A DNA stretch of 36,677 nucleotides from Maricaulis sp. (GTDB lineage: Bacteria; Pseudomonadota; Alphaproteobacteria; Caulobacterales; Maricaulaceae). The stretch's first letter is position 1. Every line of letters starts with the position of its first letter. Below the pieces are notes generated by a model. That model saw only the letters and a program-made list of their open reading frames with translations, was not told the DNA's origin and did no database searches. This document shows, one piece after another, positions 8,016 through 16,527 of this stretch. Both the position numbers and the translations under genes were made by a program. Where the stretch lies: positions 1-36,677 of the forward strand of contig NZ_JASBRQ010000067.1 of NCBI RefSeq assembly GCF_030149425.1, in the 5' to 3' direction.

Positions 8016-8480
8016 TTATCGATCCGGCTTGCGATCCCGGCTCTCACCGCGGCGGCGACTGCCACGTCCGTCGCTGCGCCCGCTTTCACGTTCAACCTCT
8101 TCCGGCACGGTCTCCTCGGCGCGTGACTGTTGTCCGCCCTGCTGCAGGACATGGGTCAACTCATGGGCCAGAAGCCGGTTCTCGTTGTTGTTTCCTTGAC
8201 TTGCATCGCGGCCCAGGACGACATCGGCATCATCGGTATAGGCTCTAGCGTTGAGCTGATCGCTCATGGTCGAGGCGGCCGAGTCCGAGTGAACCCGCAC
8301 ATTGTCCGGGTCGGACCGGAACCGTTGTTCCATTTGCTGCCGGAGCTCGGTCGGCAATTCATCGCCACCGCCGGCGCCATTGTTCGAACCGGAATTTCCG
8401 TTTCCGGAATTGTCCTGGGCGGCGGCGCCAGCCGCCAGAGTCAAACTCGCTGCTACAGCAATCCAGGCCCGGATCTTCAT
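8016..8480 (-). CDS. secreted DUF4157-domain (eCIS core) protein with HExxH motif
   Basis: The 154-residue protein has a signal peptide (MKIRAWIAVAASLTLAAGAA, cut before QDN), a Gly/Asn/Ser linker (residues 24-39) and a compact DUF4157-like domain: VRVHSDSAAS, then LNARAYTDDADVVLGR, then NRLLAHELTHVLQQ with HELTH at residues 106-110. The C-terminus is a highly charged Arg/Glu/Asp tail. DUF4157 is usually found in large toxin-like or contractile-injection-associated proteins; here it stands nearly alone with a signal peptide. It is divergent from dnaK across 273 bases. Function is unknown; peptidase activity is an inference. Confidence 0.8.
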   Translation of the reverse strand: MKIRAWIAVAASLTLAAGAAAQDNSGNGNSGSNNGAGGGDELPTELRQQMEQRFRSDPDNVRVHSDSAASTMSDQLNARAYTDDADVVLGRDASQGNNNENRLLAHELTHVLQQGGQQSRAEETVPEEVERESGRSDGRGSRRRGESRDRKPDR

Positions 8481-8553
8481 TTCAGCCTCCCCGCTCTATT
8501 GCCTAGAGAATAGCATATGACTGCTCTAGAGCTGACGCATTGATGAACGCGCC

Positions 8554-8582
8554 CTTGCGCAAGACTTTCTCCCTCCCTAAAT
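8554..8582 (+). promoter_or_regulatory. candidate sigma-32 heat-shock promoter of dnaK
   Basis: CTTG at 8554-8557 and CCTAAAT at 8576-8582 are separated by 18 bases. This fits the alphaproteobacterial heat-shock promoter pattern CTTG-N17/18-CYTATNT with one mismatch in the -10 part. Transcription would start near 8590, giving an untranslated leader of about 165 bases before the dnaK ATG. The rest of the 8481-8753 gap shows no further gene. Confidence 0.55.
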
Positions 8583-8753
8583 CGCCTACCAAGCGCGGGG
8601 TCATTCCCGCCATCTATGAACCACGTCCGGTGTCGGCATCACCGGATCAGCACTGACGATCCCGAAGGGGGCTGTCCTACCGGTTATGCGGGCGCTTGCG
8701 TGCAAGGCCTGGAATTGGCGGCAGTCTCGCTGAATGAAACGGAGACGAGAATT

Positions 8754-10670
8754 ATGAGTAAGGTCATCGGCATCGACCTGGGTACCACCAACTCCTGTGT
8801 CGCAGTCATGGACGGCGATCAGCCCAAAGTCATCGAGAACTCCGAAGGCGCCCGGACCACCCCGTCCGTGGTCGCATTCGCGGAAGATGGCGAGCGCCTG
8901 ATCGGCCAGCCGGCCAAGCGCCAGGCGGTCACCAACCCGGACCAAACCTTCTTCGCCATCAAACGCCTGATCGGCCGCAATATGGACGATCCGACGGTCA
9001 AAAAAGACATCGACATGGTCCCTTACAAGATCGTGTCGTCGGACAATAATGCTGCCTGGGTCCAGGGCCGTGACAAGAAATACGCCCCGTCGGAAATCTC
9101 CGCCTTCATCCTGCAGAAGATGAAGGAAACGGCTGAAAGCTATCTCGGTTCTGACGTCACCCAAGCGGTGATCACGGTTCCGGCCTATTTCGACGATGCC
9201 CAGCGTCAGGCCACCAAGGACGCCGGCAAGATTGCCGGCCTGGAAGTCCTGCGCATCATCAACGAGCCGACCGCGGCTGCCCTGGCTTATGGTCTGGAGA
9301 AGAATGACGGCAAGACGATCGCTGTCTTCGACCTCGGCGGCGGTACCTTTGACGTTTCCGTTCTGGAAATCGGCGACGGCGTTTTTGAAGTGAAGGCCAC
9401 CAATGGTGACACCTTCCTCGGCGGTGAGGATTTCGACCTGCGGATCGTCGAATATCTCGCGGACGAGTTCAAAAAGGAAAACGGCATTGATCTGCGCCAG
9501 GACAAGCTGGCCCTGCAGCGCCTGAAGGAAGAAGCGGAAAAGGCCAAGAAAGAGCTCTCCTCGGCGAGCGCTTACGAAGTCAACCTGCCCTTCATCACCG
9601 CGGACGCGTCTGGCCCGAAACACCACAATATCAAGCTCTCCCGCGACAAGCTGGAAGCTCTGGTCGACGATCTGGTCAAGCGTACCCTCGAGCCCTGCAC
9701 GAAGGCGCTCAAGGATGCCGGCCTGTCGCCGTCCGACATTGATGACGTGGTCCTCGTTGGCGGCATGACCCGCATGCCGAAAGTCCAGGAAGCCGTGAAG
9801 TCCTTCTTCGGCAAGGACCCGCACAAGGGCGTGAATCCGGATGAAGTGGTCGCCATGGGTGCCGCCATCCAGGCTGGCGTTCTGCAGGGTGATGTCAAAG
9901 ACGTCCTCCTGCTCGACGTGACCCCGCTTTCCCTGGGTATCGAAACCCTCGGCGGCGTCTTCACCCGCCTGATCGAGCGCAATACGACGATCCCGACCAA
10001 GAAGTCCCAGGTCTTCTCGACCGCTGACGACAATCAGACGGCCGTGACCATCCGGGTCTCCCAGGGTGAGCGCGAAATGGCGGCGGACAACAAGCTGCTG
10101 GGTCAGTTTGATCTGGTCGGCATCCCGCCGGCACCGCGCGGCATGCCGCAGGTCGAGGTGACCTTCGACATCGACGCCAACGGTATCGTCAACGTGTCCG
10201 CCAAGGATAAGGCGACCGGCAAGGAACAAGCGATCCGTATCCAGGCCTCTGGCGGCCTGTCCGATGAGGACATCGACGCCATGGTCCAGGACGCTGAAAG
10301 CCATGCTGACGAAGACAAGAAGAAGCGCGAGCTGGTAGAAGCCCATAACGGTGCGGAAGCCATGGTTCACCAGACCGAAAAACAGCTCGAAGAGTTTGGT
10401 GACAAGGTTCCGGCGGCTGACAAGGAAGCCATCGAAACGGCTCTGAACGAACTCAAAGAGGTCAAGGATGGCGAAGACCTCGAAGCCATCCAGCAAAAGA
10501 CCCAGGCGCTGGTCCAGGCAACCATGAAACTCGGCGAAGCCATGTATGCTGCACAACAGGCGGAAGCCGGTGCGGAAGGCGAGACGAGCAACTCGGCAGC
10601 CGACGACGAAGTGGTCGACGCGGAATTCTCCGAAGTCGACGACAAGGACGACGCCAAGAAAGACGCTTAA
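8754..10670 (+). CDS. dnaK: molecular chaperone DnaK (Hsp70)
   Basis: DnaK binds exposed hydrophobic segments and folds or holds proteins using ATP, with DnaJ and GrpE. From ATG 8754 the protein has 638 residues, the usual length. Motifs include [17 protein letters not shown] at the start, the phosphate loop [32 protein letters not shown], and the linker [19 protein letters not shown]. The acidic C-terminus ends in [10 protein letters not shown] rather than EEVKDKK. An in-frame upstream start at 8616 would add 46 non-homologous residues and is rejected; GGAGA precedes ATG 8754. A sigma-32-like promoter lies upstream and a hairpin follows. Confidence 0.98.
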   Translation: MSKVIGIDLGTTNSCVAVMDGDQPKVIENSEGARTTPSVVAFAEDGERLIGQPAKRQAVTNPDQTFFAIKRLIGRNMDDPTVKKDIDMVPYKIVSSDNNAAWVQGRDKKYAPSEISAFILQKMKETAESYLGSDVTQAVITVPAYFDDAQRQATKDAGKIAGLEVLRIINEPTAAALAYGLEKNDGKTIAVFDLGGGTFDVSVLEIGDGVFEVKATNGDTFLGGEDFDLRIVEYLADEFKKENGIDLRQDKLALQRLKEEAEKAKKELSSASAYEVNLPFITADASGPKHHNIKLSRDKLEALVDDLVKRTLEPCTKALKDAGLSPSDIDDVVLVGGMTRMPKVQEAVKSFFGKDPHKGVNPDEVVAMGAAIQAGVLQGDVKDVLLLDVTPLSLGIETLGGVFTRLIERNTTIPTKKSQVFSTADDNQTAVTIRVSQGEREMAADNKLLGQFDLVGIPPAPRGMPQVEVTFDIDANGIVNVSAKDKATGKEQAIRIQASGGLSDEDIDAMVQDAESHADEDKKKRELVEAHNGAEAMVHQTEKQLEEFGDKVPAADKEAIETALNELKEVKDGEDLEAIQQKTQALVQATMKLGEAMYAAQQAEAGAEGETSNSAADDEVVDAEFSEVDDKDDAKKDA

Positions 10671-10681
10671 GGTCTGATCAA

Positions 10682-10707
10682 TCCGGCCGGGTGTATGCCC
10701 GGCCGGA
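10682..10707 (+). terminator. 10-bp stem-loop after dnaK
   Basis: TCCGGCCGGG at 10682-10691 pairs perfectly with CCCGGCCGGA at 10698-10707 around the loop TGTATG. Only a weak T-run (CTTTAG) follows, so it may terminate partially or protect the dnaK message end. It lies 11 bases after the dnaK stop, in front of the FkbM-type gene. Confidence 0.65.
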
Positions 10708-10726
10708 CGGACTTTAGGGGACAGTT

Positions 10727-11590
10727 ATGAGCGATCTGGATCCGGTGACGGCACCTTATGGTGCATTTTCACTGCCACCCTTTCAGGAGTGGTTGCGCCG
10801 GGCCGCGATGAAACTGCCCTCTGACCGGCTGCGCCGGAGCGCGGAATCGGTCGTGCGCCGCATCCTGATGTCCGGTGGTCGCAATATCGCCGATGTCGAG
10901 GTCTTTCCGGGTCAGCATGCCCGCGTTCACATGCGGGATAATCGCTGTGAAAAGCGCGCGTTTGTCGGCTCGAAAACCTGGGATAGCGGCGAGCGCGCAG
11001 CCATCCGCGAGGCGATTGCACAGGCGCCGGCAGGCCGCGACATCGTTTTCGTTGATGCGGGCGCCAATGCCGGGCTTTACACCCTCTCCGTTCTCGCAGA
11101 CGCCAAGTCGTTGGACCGCACCGTCAAAGTGGTCGCGGTCGAGCCGGACATGGAAAACCGCCGCCGGCTGGAGTTCAATCTGGCCGCATCCGGCGCGCAG
11201 AGCGTCACCGTCGCCCCCTTCGCGCTCGGCGCCGAAGAGGGCCTGGTCGACATGCTCCAGGACGATACTAATCGCGGCGAGGTTCGTATCGACGCAGACA
11301 GCACTACGGGGACAATCCCGATGAAACCGCTCTCCATGGTGCTGGAGAATGCCGGTGTCGACGCCGTCGACATCATGAAAATGGATATTGAAGGCTTCGA
11401 GGAACCCGTCCTCACCGCCTTCTTCGACATGTGGCCGCGCCAAAAATGGCCGCGAACCATATTGCTGGAAACGCTGCATGCGGGAGCTGCCATCACGGAT
11501 GGAGCCCCGGGTCTGTGCCTCGAGCGCGGCTATCAAGTCGCCAGCCAGATGCGGCAGAACGCGGTCCTGGTACTGCGCGATGGTGAGTAG
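10727..11590 (+). CDS. FkbM-family SAM-dependent methyltransferase
   Basis: This 287-residue protein has a Rossmann methyltransferase core: the SAM motif IVFVDAGANAGLYTLSVLA around residues 106-124, VVAVEPDMENRRRLEFNL, and IMKMDIEGFEEPVL around residues 218-231. The last is the FkbM-type DxEG motif. The N-terminal 90 residues are basic and less typical. FkbM enzymes are O-methyltransferases acting on sugars, lipids or natural products; the substrate here cannot be told. ATG 10727 follows GGGGAC. It sits between dnaK and dnaJ and ends three bases before dnaJ, so it is likely co-transcribed with dnaJ. Confidence 0.85.
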   Translation: MSDLDPVTAPYGAFSLPPFQEWLRRAAMKLPSDRLRRSAESVVRRILMSGGRNIADVEVFPGQHARVHMRDNRCEKRAFVGSKTWDSGERAAIREAIAQAPAGRDIVFVDAGANAGLYTLSVLADAKSLDRTVKVVAVEPDMENRRRLEFNLAASGAQSVTVAPFALGAEEGLVDMLQDDTNRGEVRIDADSTTGTIPMKPLSMVLENAGVDAVDIMKMDIEGFEEPVLTAFFDMWPRQKWPRTILLETLHAGAAITDGAPGLCLERGYQVASQMRQNAVLVLRDGE

Positions 11591-11593
11591 ACG

Positions 11594-12760
11594 ATGAGCA
11601 AGCGCGATTATTACGAAGTGCTGGGCGTGGACCGCGGCGCGGACGAAAAAACGCTGAAAACCGCCTATCGCAAGCTGGCGATGAAATACCACCCGGACCA
11701 GAACCCGGACAATCCGGAAGCCGAAGCCAAGTTCAAGGAAGTCGGTGAGGCCTATGCGGTGCTGTCCGATGGTGACAAGCGCGCTGCCTATGACCGCATG
11801 GGTCACGCCGCCTTCGAACAGGGCGGAATGGGTGGCGGCGGCGGCCAGGGTCCGTTTGGCGGTGCCGGGGCGGCCGAGTTCGCCGACATTTTCGAGCAGG
11901 TCTTCGGCATGGGTGGAATGGGCGGACGCCGCCGCAGTTCCAACGGCCCGGCCCGCGGCGCTGACTTGCGCTATGATCTGGAAATCAATCTGGAAGACGC
12001 TTTCCACGGTAAGGACACGACGATTGACGTGCCCACGGCGATGGAATGCGAACGCTGTGACGGTCAGGGCAATGAGCCGGGCACCGAGCTGGAAACCTGC
12101 CCGACCTGTTCCGGTGCCGGGCGGATCCGGCGTTCCCAGGGCTTCTTCACCATGGAGCAGACCTGTCCGCAATGCGGCGGTCGCGGCCAGTATGTGAAAA
12201 CCCCCTGTCAGGAGTGTGACGGGGTCGGCCGGGTGCGCAAGAACCGCACCCTGCAGGTCCAGATCCCGGCCGGCGTGGAAGACGGCACGCGTATCCGCCT
12301 CGCCGGTGAAGGCGAAGCCGGTGCGCGTGGCGGTCCGCGCGGTGATCTCTACATCTTTATCTCCGTGAACCCGCACGAATTGTTCGAGCGTGATGGCCCG
12401 AACCTGTATTGCCGGGCCCCTTCCTCCATGGTGCAGGCCGCTCTGGGCTGTTCCATCGAAGTGCCGACGATTGAGGGCGGCAAGGCGGAGATGAAAATCC
12501 CTGAAGGGGCTCAGACCGGGCGCCGGATGCGCCTGCGCGGCAAGGGCATGCCCCGTCTGCGCGGCGGCGCCCGTGGCGATATGATTGTTGAGCTGTTTGT
12601 TGAAACGCCGCGCAATCTCACGGACCGCCAGAAAGAGCTTCTGAAGGAATTCTGCGATCTCTCCGGCGAGGGGTGCAATCCGGATTCCGACGGCTTTTTC
12701 AACAAGGTCCGCCAGTTTTGGGATGACGTCACCACCGATGACGGACGCCCCAGCGCGTAA
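11594..12760 (+). CDS. dnaJ: chaperone protein DnaJ (Hsp40)
   Basis: DnaJ delivers substrates to DnaK and stimulates its ATPase. The 388-residue protein has a J domain (residues 1-70) with the HPD motif in [10 protein letters not shown], then a Gly-rich region, and four zinc-finger repeats [24 protein letters not shown] and CQECDGVG. The C-terminal client-binding part includes [16 protein letters not shown]. All four CxxCxGxG-type modules are intact. It starts three bases after the FkbM gene rather than directly after dnaK, the usual arrangement. Translation may be coupled to the upstream gene. Confidence 0.98.
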   Translation: MSKRDYYEVLGVDRGADEKTLKTAYRKLAMKYHPDQNPDNPEAEAKFKEVGEAYAVLSDGDKRAAYDRMGHAAFEQGGMGGGGGQGPFGGAGAAEFADIFEQVFGMGGMGGRRRSSNGPARGADLRYDLEINLEDAFHGKDTTIDVPTAMECERCDGQGNEPGTELETCPTCSGAGRIRRSQGFFTMEQTCPQCGGRGQYVKTPCQECDGVGRVRKNRTLQVQIPAGVEDGTRIRLAGEGEAGARGGPRGDLYIFISVNPHELFERDGPNLYCRAPSSMVQAALGCSIEVPTIEGGKAEMKIPEGAQTGRRMRLRGKGMPRLRGGARGDMIVELFVETPRNLTDRQKELLKEFCDLSGEGCNPDSDGFFNKVRQFWDDVTTDDGRPSA

Positions 12761-12819
12761 GCCTCAAGTCTCGCGAAACAGGTGACAAGCCGGCCCGGAC
12801 CGGCCTAGTGTCCGGCGCC

Positions 12820-13896
12820 ATGAGCGCGCGCCCTGAAACCAGCGAAAACGAAGACCGCTTCGAGCCTTTTGAACTGGCGATCTATCGCCTGTCACCGCTC
12901 GGTTTCTGGGGCACGACGCTGACGCTTTTCCTGCTCGCGGCCGGGTCCTATGCGTTGATCTCGACGCTGACCCAGCAGCCGCCGCTGATCGAAACCCGAA
13001 GCGATGGCAGCCGTGGCCTGCCCGATGTCGCCTGGATTGCCTTCGTCCTCTCCCTGATTTTCACAGCCGGGCCGGCCCTGACCGAAAATGGCCGCCGCTA
13101 TTGGGCCCGGTTTGCCCCCCAAGTAGCGCAGACCGTGGCCCCGGACGGGCGGCAACAGGCCCTGGCTTTCGGCGATGGCCGCCTGCCGGTCTCCACGCGC
13201 GGCATGTACCGGCTCATGGCGTTACTCGGCGTCATCGCCGGGCTCGGGCAAAACGCCCTGATCATGCTGCTGCAGCAGGCTCCACCTCACCTCTATCTTG
13301 GATCGGTCGGGCTGTGGTTCGTGCTGATTTCGCCACCGCTCTTCGCCGTGGGATTTCGCGCCGGCTACGATGTTGCCCGCGAAGGCGGGGCGCTGAAACA
13401 GCTGATCCGCGATCATGTCGAGGTCGATCTTTTCCATCTCGACCGGCTCAGCGTTTATGGCTCAATCGGTTTGCGCGCCGCCCTGTCCTGGATGGTCATG
13501 GCGGCCATTCTTCTGCTTTTCCTCGTCGATGCCAATCAACTCTGGTCCGGCCTGATCGGTGTCGGCTTTGCCATTATCGGGGCGGTGTCGGTCTTCACCA
13601 GCGCTGTACGGCCGGTCCACGACCGCATAAGACGCGCCAAAGCCGCTGAACTGGACCGCATCCATAACGCCATGTCGGAACAGCGTGAACGCGCGCTCAC
13701 CGGCGACCCGGACGCAGCCAGCGCATTGGCAGGCCTGACCGATTATGAAATCTGGATCGAACAACGGCCGGAATGGCCTCTTTCGCCAGGGGTCACGACC
13801 CGGTTTGCTTTTTACATCCTGATCCCGGTTGTTCCGATCGCCGGGTCCTATCTGTTCGAAAAAATCGCCGATTTCATGATTGCGGGGGGAAGCTGA
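12820..13896 (+). CDS. polytopic membrane protein of unknown function
   Basis: From ATG 12820 the protein has 358 residues with about seven hydrophobic segments (roughly residues 30-50, 68-88, 130-155, 160-180, 220-240, 245-265 and 325-345) and a charged cytoplasmic segment around residues 268-310 (RPVHDRIRRAKAAELDRIHN). I do not recognise a family. An upstream in-frame GTG at 12808 is possible but lacks a good ribosome binding site. The stop overlaps the start of dapB by one base (TGATG), which implies translational coupling and one transcript. Confidence 0.7.
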   Translation: MSARPETSENEDRFEPFELAIYRLSPLGFWGTTLTLFLLAAGSYALISTLTQQPPLIETRSDGSRGLPDVAWIAFVLSLIFTAGPALTENGRRYWARFAPQVAQTVAPDGRQQALAFGDGRLPVSTRGMYRLMALLGVIAGLGQNALIMLLQQAPPHLYLGSVGLWFVLISPPLFAVGFRAGYDVAREGGALKQLIRDHVEVDLFHLDRLSVYGSIGLRAALSWMVMAAILLLFLVDANQLWSGLIGVGFAIIGAVSVFTSAVRPVHDRIRRAKAAELDRIHNAMSEQRERALTGDPDAASALAGLTDYEIWIEQRPEWPLSPGVTTRFAFYILIPVVPIAGSYLFEKIADFMIAGGS

Positions 13897-14720
13897 TGAA
13901 TGACCGGGTCAATATCGCCGTGCTCGGACCGACCGGCCGGCTGGGCCAGGCCATCTGCAAGGCGATTATAGACAGTGCGGATTGCGCGCTGACCGGTGCG
14001 GTTGTGCGCGCCGATTCACAGCGGGCCGGACATGATCTCGGCGAGCTTCTGGACCGCACCCGGCTGGGTGTTGTCGCGGAAACCGAGCTGGAAGCCGCTA
14101 TCGCCGACGCCGACATCGTCATCGATGCCAGCCTGCCCTCAATGACCGTTGCTGCGGCGCAGAGACTGGCCGCACGCGGCGGGCCAGCGCTGATTACCGG
14201 CGTGACCGGTCTGACCGCTGACCAGGAAGAGCGTCTGGAAGCGGCCGCCAAGCAGATCCCCCTGCTCAAGGCCGGCAATTTTTCGCTCGGTGTCGCCCTC
14301 GCCGAAAGCCTGGTCGCCCAGGCGGCGGCCTTGCCGGCCCGGGACTGGGATATCGAGATCAATGAAACCCATCACCGCATGAAAACCGACGCCCCGTCAG
14401 GCACAGCGGTCATGCTGGGGCGGGCGGCGGCCAAGAAGCGCGGCGTCACCCTGGAGGAAGCCGGGGTCTGGTCCCGTCGCGGCTCCACCGGTCCGCGCGA
14501 GCTGGGGACCATCGGCTTCTCGGTCAATCGCGGCGGCTCGATCGTTGGCGAGCATGCCGTGCGCTTCATCGCCGAGCTCGAAGAATTGACCATTTCGCAC
14601 AAGGCCTATGACCGCGCCATCTTCGCCAAGGGTGCGCTGGAGGCGGCGCGCTGGATGGCCAATGGCGGTGCGGGCCGCTCGGCCGGGGCGTATTCGATGC
14701 AGAATGTGATCGCCGGCTGA
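13896..14720 (+). CDS. dapB: 4-hydroxy-tetrahydrodipicolinate reductase
   Basis: DapB reduces the dihydrodipicolinate precursor with NAD(P)H in lysine and diaminopimelate (cell wall) synthesis. The 274-residue protein has an N-terminal Rossmann motif IAVLGPTGRLGQA and the catalytic signature EINETHHRMKTDAPSGTA around residues 150-167. The glycine motif reads GPTGRLG rather than the common GAxGRMG, a conservative variation. The start MNDRVNIAV was chosen because it overlaps the preceding stop; an upstream in-frame start would run through the previous gene. The pairing with a membrane protein is unusual. Confidence 0.96.
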   Translation: MNDRVNIAVLGPTGRLGQAICKAIIDSADCALTGAVVRADSQRAGHDLGELLDRTRLGVVAETELEAAIADADIVIDASLPSMTVAAAQRLAARGGPALITGVTGLTADQEERLEAAAKQIPLLKAGNFSLGVALAESLVAQAAALPARDWDIEINETHHRMKTDAPSGTAVMLGRAAAKKRGVTLEEAGVWSRRGSTGPRELGTIGFSVNRGGSIVGEHAVRFIAELEELTISHKAYDRAIFAKGALEAARWMANGGAGRSAGAYSMQNVIAG

Positions 14721-14751
14721 TATCGCCTCAACTTGCCTGTCTGGGCGAACA

Positions 14752-14769
14752 CTGACATATCCGTGTCAG
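14752..14769. promoter_or_regulatory. palindromic operator candidate upstream of the YafY/WYL regulator
   Basis: CTGACA at 14752-14757 is the inverse of TGTCAG at 14764-14769, separated by six bases (TATCCG). It ends 21 bases before the regulator ATG at 14791, in promoter position. An 18-base palindrome directly before a helix-turn-helix gene suggests autoregulation; this is inference. Confidence 0.5.
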
Positions 14770-14790
14770 GGTAAGAAGGCAGGAGATGTC

Positions 14791-15480
14791 ATGAGGCGTG
14801 CGGAACGTTTGATCCGGATCGTGCAGGCGCTGCGCGAAGCCGCGCCCGGTGCCGTCACGGCCCAGGAAATGGGCGCCAGGTTCGAGGTCTCCGAGCGCAC
14901 GGTTTATCGCGATATTGCCCACCTTGTGGAATCCGGTGCGCCGATTGATGGCGAGGCCGGTGTCGGCTACGTCCTGCGGCCCGGCTTTGACCTGCCGCCG
15001 CTTAACTTCTCCTTCGAACAACTCGACGCCCTCGCGCTTGGCGCCCGTTTCGTCCGCGCCACGGCCGACCGCGACCTGGCAGCAGCGGCCGGTGAGGCCC
15101 TGGCCAAGATCGAACACGCCCTGCCGGACACCCACAAGGAACGCCTGCGCTCGGCCCCGCTATTCGCCTCGCTGCTCGATGAAAGCGTCCGCCCGGAAGC
15201 CTTCGCCCCGGTGCGCAATTCCATCACCGACAAACGCAAGCTGCGCATCCGCTATAATTCGCTGCAAGACGAGCAGACCACCCGCATCATCCGGCCGCTG
15301 GCGCTGACCTGTTTCGGCCGCGTCTGGCTGCTTACGGCCTGGTGTGAGCTGCGCGATGATTTCCGCTATTTCCGCGCCGACCGCATCGAACGCCTGACCG
15401 TGCTGGCGGAAAGCTTCGAGGACGAACCGGGCAAGCGCTTCGCCGATCTGCAGGCGCGCGATGAGGGCGCGGCCGGGTAA
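14791..15480 (+). CDS. YafY-type HTH/WYL-domain transcriptional regulator
   Basis: The 229-residue protein has an HTH_11 winged helix (residues 1-65, with VTAQEMGARFEVSERTVYRDI and the wing GAPIDGEAGVGYVLR) and a WYL-type ligand-binding domain (residues 135-215, with IRYNSLQDEQTTRIIRPLAL and FRADRIERLTVL). WYL domains are thought to sense nucleic-acid or small-molecule ligands. It is convergent with a glyoxalase I gene that ends three bases beyond its stop; YafY-type regulators are often paired with VOC proteins, so control of that gene is plausible but unproven. A palindrome lies in its promoter region. Confidence 0.9.
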   Translation: MRRAERLIRIVQALREAAPGAVTAQEMGARFEVSERTVYRDIAHLVESGAPIDGEAGVGYVLRPGFDLPPLNFSFEQLDALALGARFVRATADRDLAAAAGEALAKIEHALPDTHKERLRSAPLFASLLDESVRPEAFAPVRNSITDKRKLRIRYNSLQDEQTTRIIRPLALTCFGRVWLLTAWCELRDDFRYFRADRIERLTVLAESFEDEPGKRFADLQARDEGAAG

Positions 15481-15483
15481 AGC

Positions 15484-15942
15484 CTACCAGCTCCCGCTAT
15501 TCTCCATCGACGCCCAGGGCTCAGCCGCTTCCAGGCTGTCGCCGCGCTGCAGGAGCTCGACGGAAATCCCGTCCGGCGATTTGACGAAGGCCATGCGGCC
15601 ATCGCGCGGCGGGCGGTGGATGGTGTAGCCCATGCCGTCGAGGTGGGCGCAGGTTTCGTAGATATTCTCGACCCGGTAGGCGAGGTGACCGAAATTACGG
15701 CCGCCCGTGTACTCTTCCGGGTCCCAGTTATGGGTCAGTTCGATAGCAGGCAAGCCATCGGGGATCTTGCCGCCTTCATAGCCGGAGCGGGCGATATCCT
15801 CGTCCGTGGCCAGAAAAATCAGGGTGAAACGGCCCGGCTCGCTGTCGAAACGCGAGATTTCCTTCAGCCCCAGCCCGTCACAGAAAAAGCGCAGGCTCGC
15901 CTCGACATCGCTGACGCGGATCATGGTGTGAAGATATTGCAT
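15484..15942 (-). CDS. gloA: lactoylglutathione lyase (glyoxalase I, VOC family)
   Basis: Glyoxalase I converts the hemithioacetal of methylglyoxal and glutathione to S-lactoylglutathione. The 152-residue protein has two VOC half-repeats. Likely metal ligands are His 5 (MQYLHTMIRV), Glu in AIELTHNW (about residue 68), His in NFGHLAYRV (about 87) and Glu in GISVELLQRG (about 131). The FLATDEDIARSGYEGGK stretch is rarer than in E. coli GloA but fits proteobacterial homologues. It begins directly after the stop of an upstream membrane-protein gene (TAG-ATG), so it is in an operon with it. It converges on the YafY-type regulator. Confidence 0.9.
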   Translation of the reverse strand: MQYLHTMIRVSDVEASLRFFCDGLGLKEISRFDSEPGRFTLIFLATDEDIARSGYEGGKIPDGLPAIELTHNWDPEEYTGGRNFGHLAYRVENIYETCAHLDGMGYTIHRPPRDGRMAFVKSPDGISVELLQRGDSLEAAEPWASMENSGSW

Positions 15943-16518
15943 CTATTCGCTCGCCTTCTCGTTGGCAGTGTCCGTATCCGGTTTCGGATCAGGCCGCACA
16001 CGGCGGGCCCAGGCCGGGCGCGCACGGGGGATGACGACATCGTCCAGCGGCTCGCCGCGGGCGCGGGCCAGGGCAGCGCGGAATTCTTCAGGACGACGGG
16101 CATAGAAAAGCCGGGACGCGACAAACCCGACCCCGGCCCAGAGCGCGACCATGCCGAAGAACATGTAGAACATCCAGGGATAGTAGCCGACATCATACCA
16201 AGGCCCGCCATCCAGCATGGAGGTGAAGAGCGGCCAGACCCACATCAGGAAAACCCCGGCGATGGGGGAGATGATGATCACACCGAACAGCGTCCCGGCC
16301 GCATAGAGTGACCAGCGCGGTTCATGAGCGGCGATGAAAATGCCCTCGAACGTCTCCTGGTCGACCCCCTTGATCGTTCCCGGCGAGCGTTCCTGACGTA
16401 CCTCCCAGTCCTCACGGGCTTCCGTCGCGATCTGGCGACGGCCGAAATACCAGCGCGCCAGAAGCAGGGCGGCAACGGCGGTGAGGATGGCGGCGGCGTA
16501 GTAAAGCGGGTCGTACAT
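15943..16518 (-). CDS. membrane protein of unknown function upstream of gloA
   Basis: The 191-residue protein has three probable membrane helices (residues 5-24, 68-96 and 108-132) and a basic, proline-rich C-terminal tail. Between helices 1 and 2 lies a soluble loop (about residues 28-66) with DQETFEGIFIAAHEPRW. No known family was recognised. Its stop abuts the gloA start, and the alkyltransferase gene ends nine bases upstream of its start, so all three are likely in one leftward transcript. Confidence 0.75.
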   Translation of the reverse strand: MYDPLYYAAAILTAVAALLLARWYFGRRQIATEAREDWEVRQERSPGTIKGVDQETFEGIFIAAHEPRWSLYAAGTLFGVIIISPIAGVFLMWVWPLFTSMLDGGPWYDVGYYPWMFYMFFGMVALWAGVGFVASRLFYARRPEEFRAALARARGEPLDDVVIPRARPAWARRVRPDPKPDTDTANEKASE

Positions 16519-16527
16519 ACCCCCTAT

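Noticed and set aside
8616-8753. Upstream extended start for dnaK
   Set aside because: The extra 46 residues have no similarity to DnaK, and a good ribosome site precedes ATG 8754.
8601-10556. 651-codon open frame on the minus strand across dnaK
   Set aside because: It is a mirror frame of dnaK caused by high GC and codon bias, with no signal peptide, motif or ribosome site of its own.
10769-12376. 535-codon open frame on the minus strand across the methyltransferase and dnaJ
   Set aside because: Antisense to two clear genes; it spans their boundary, is rich in Arg, Ala and His as shadow frames are, and has no recognisable domain.
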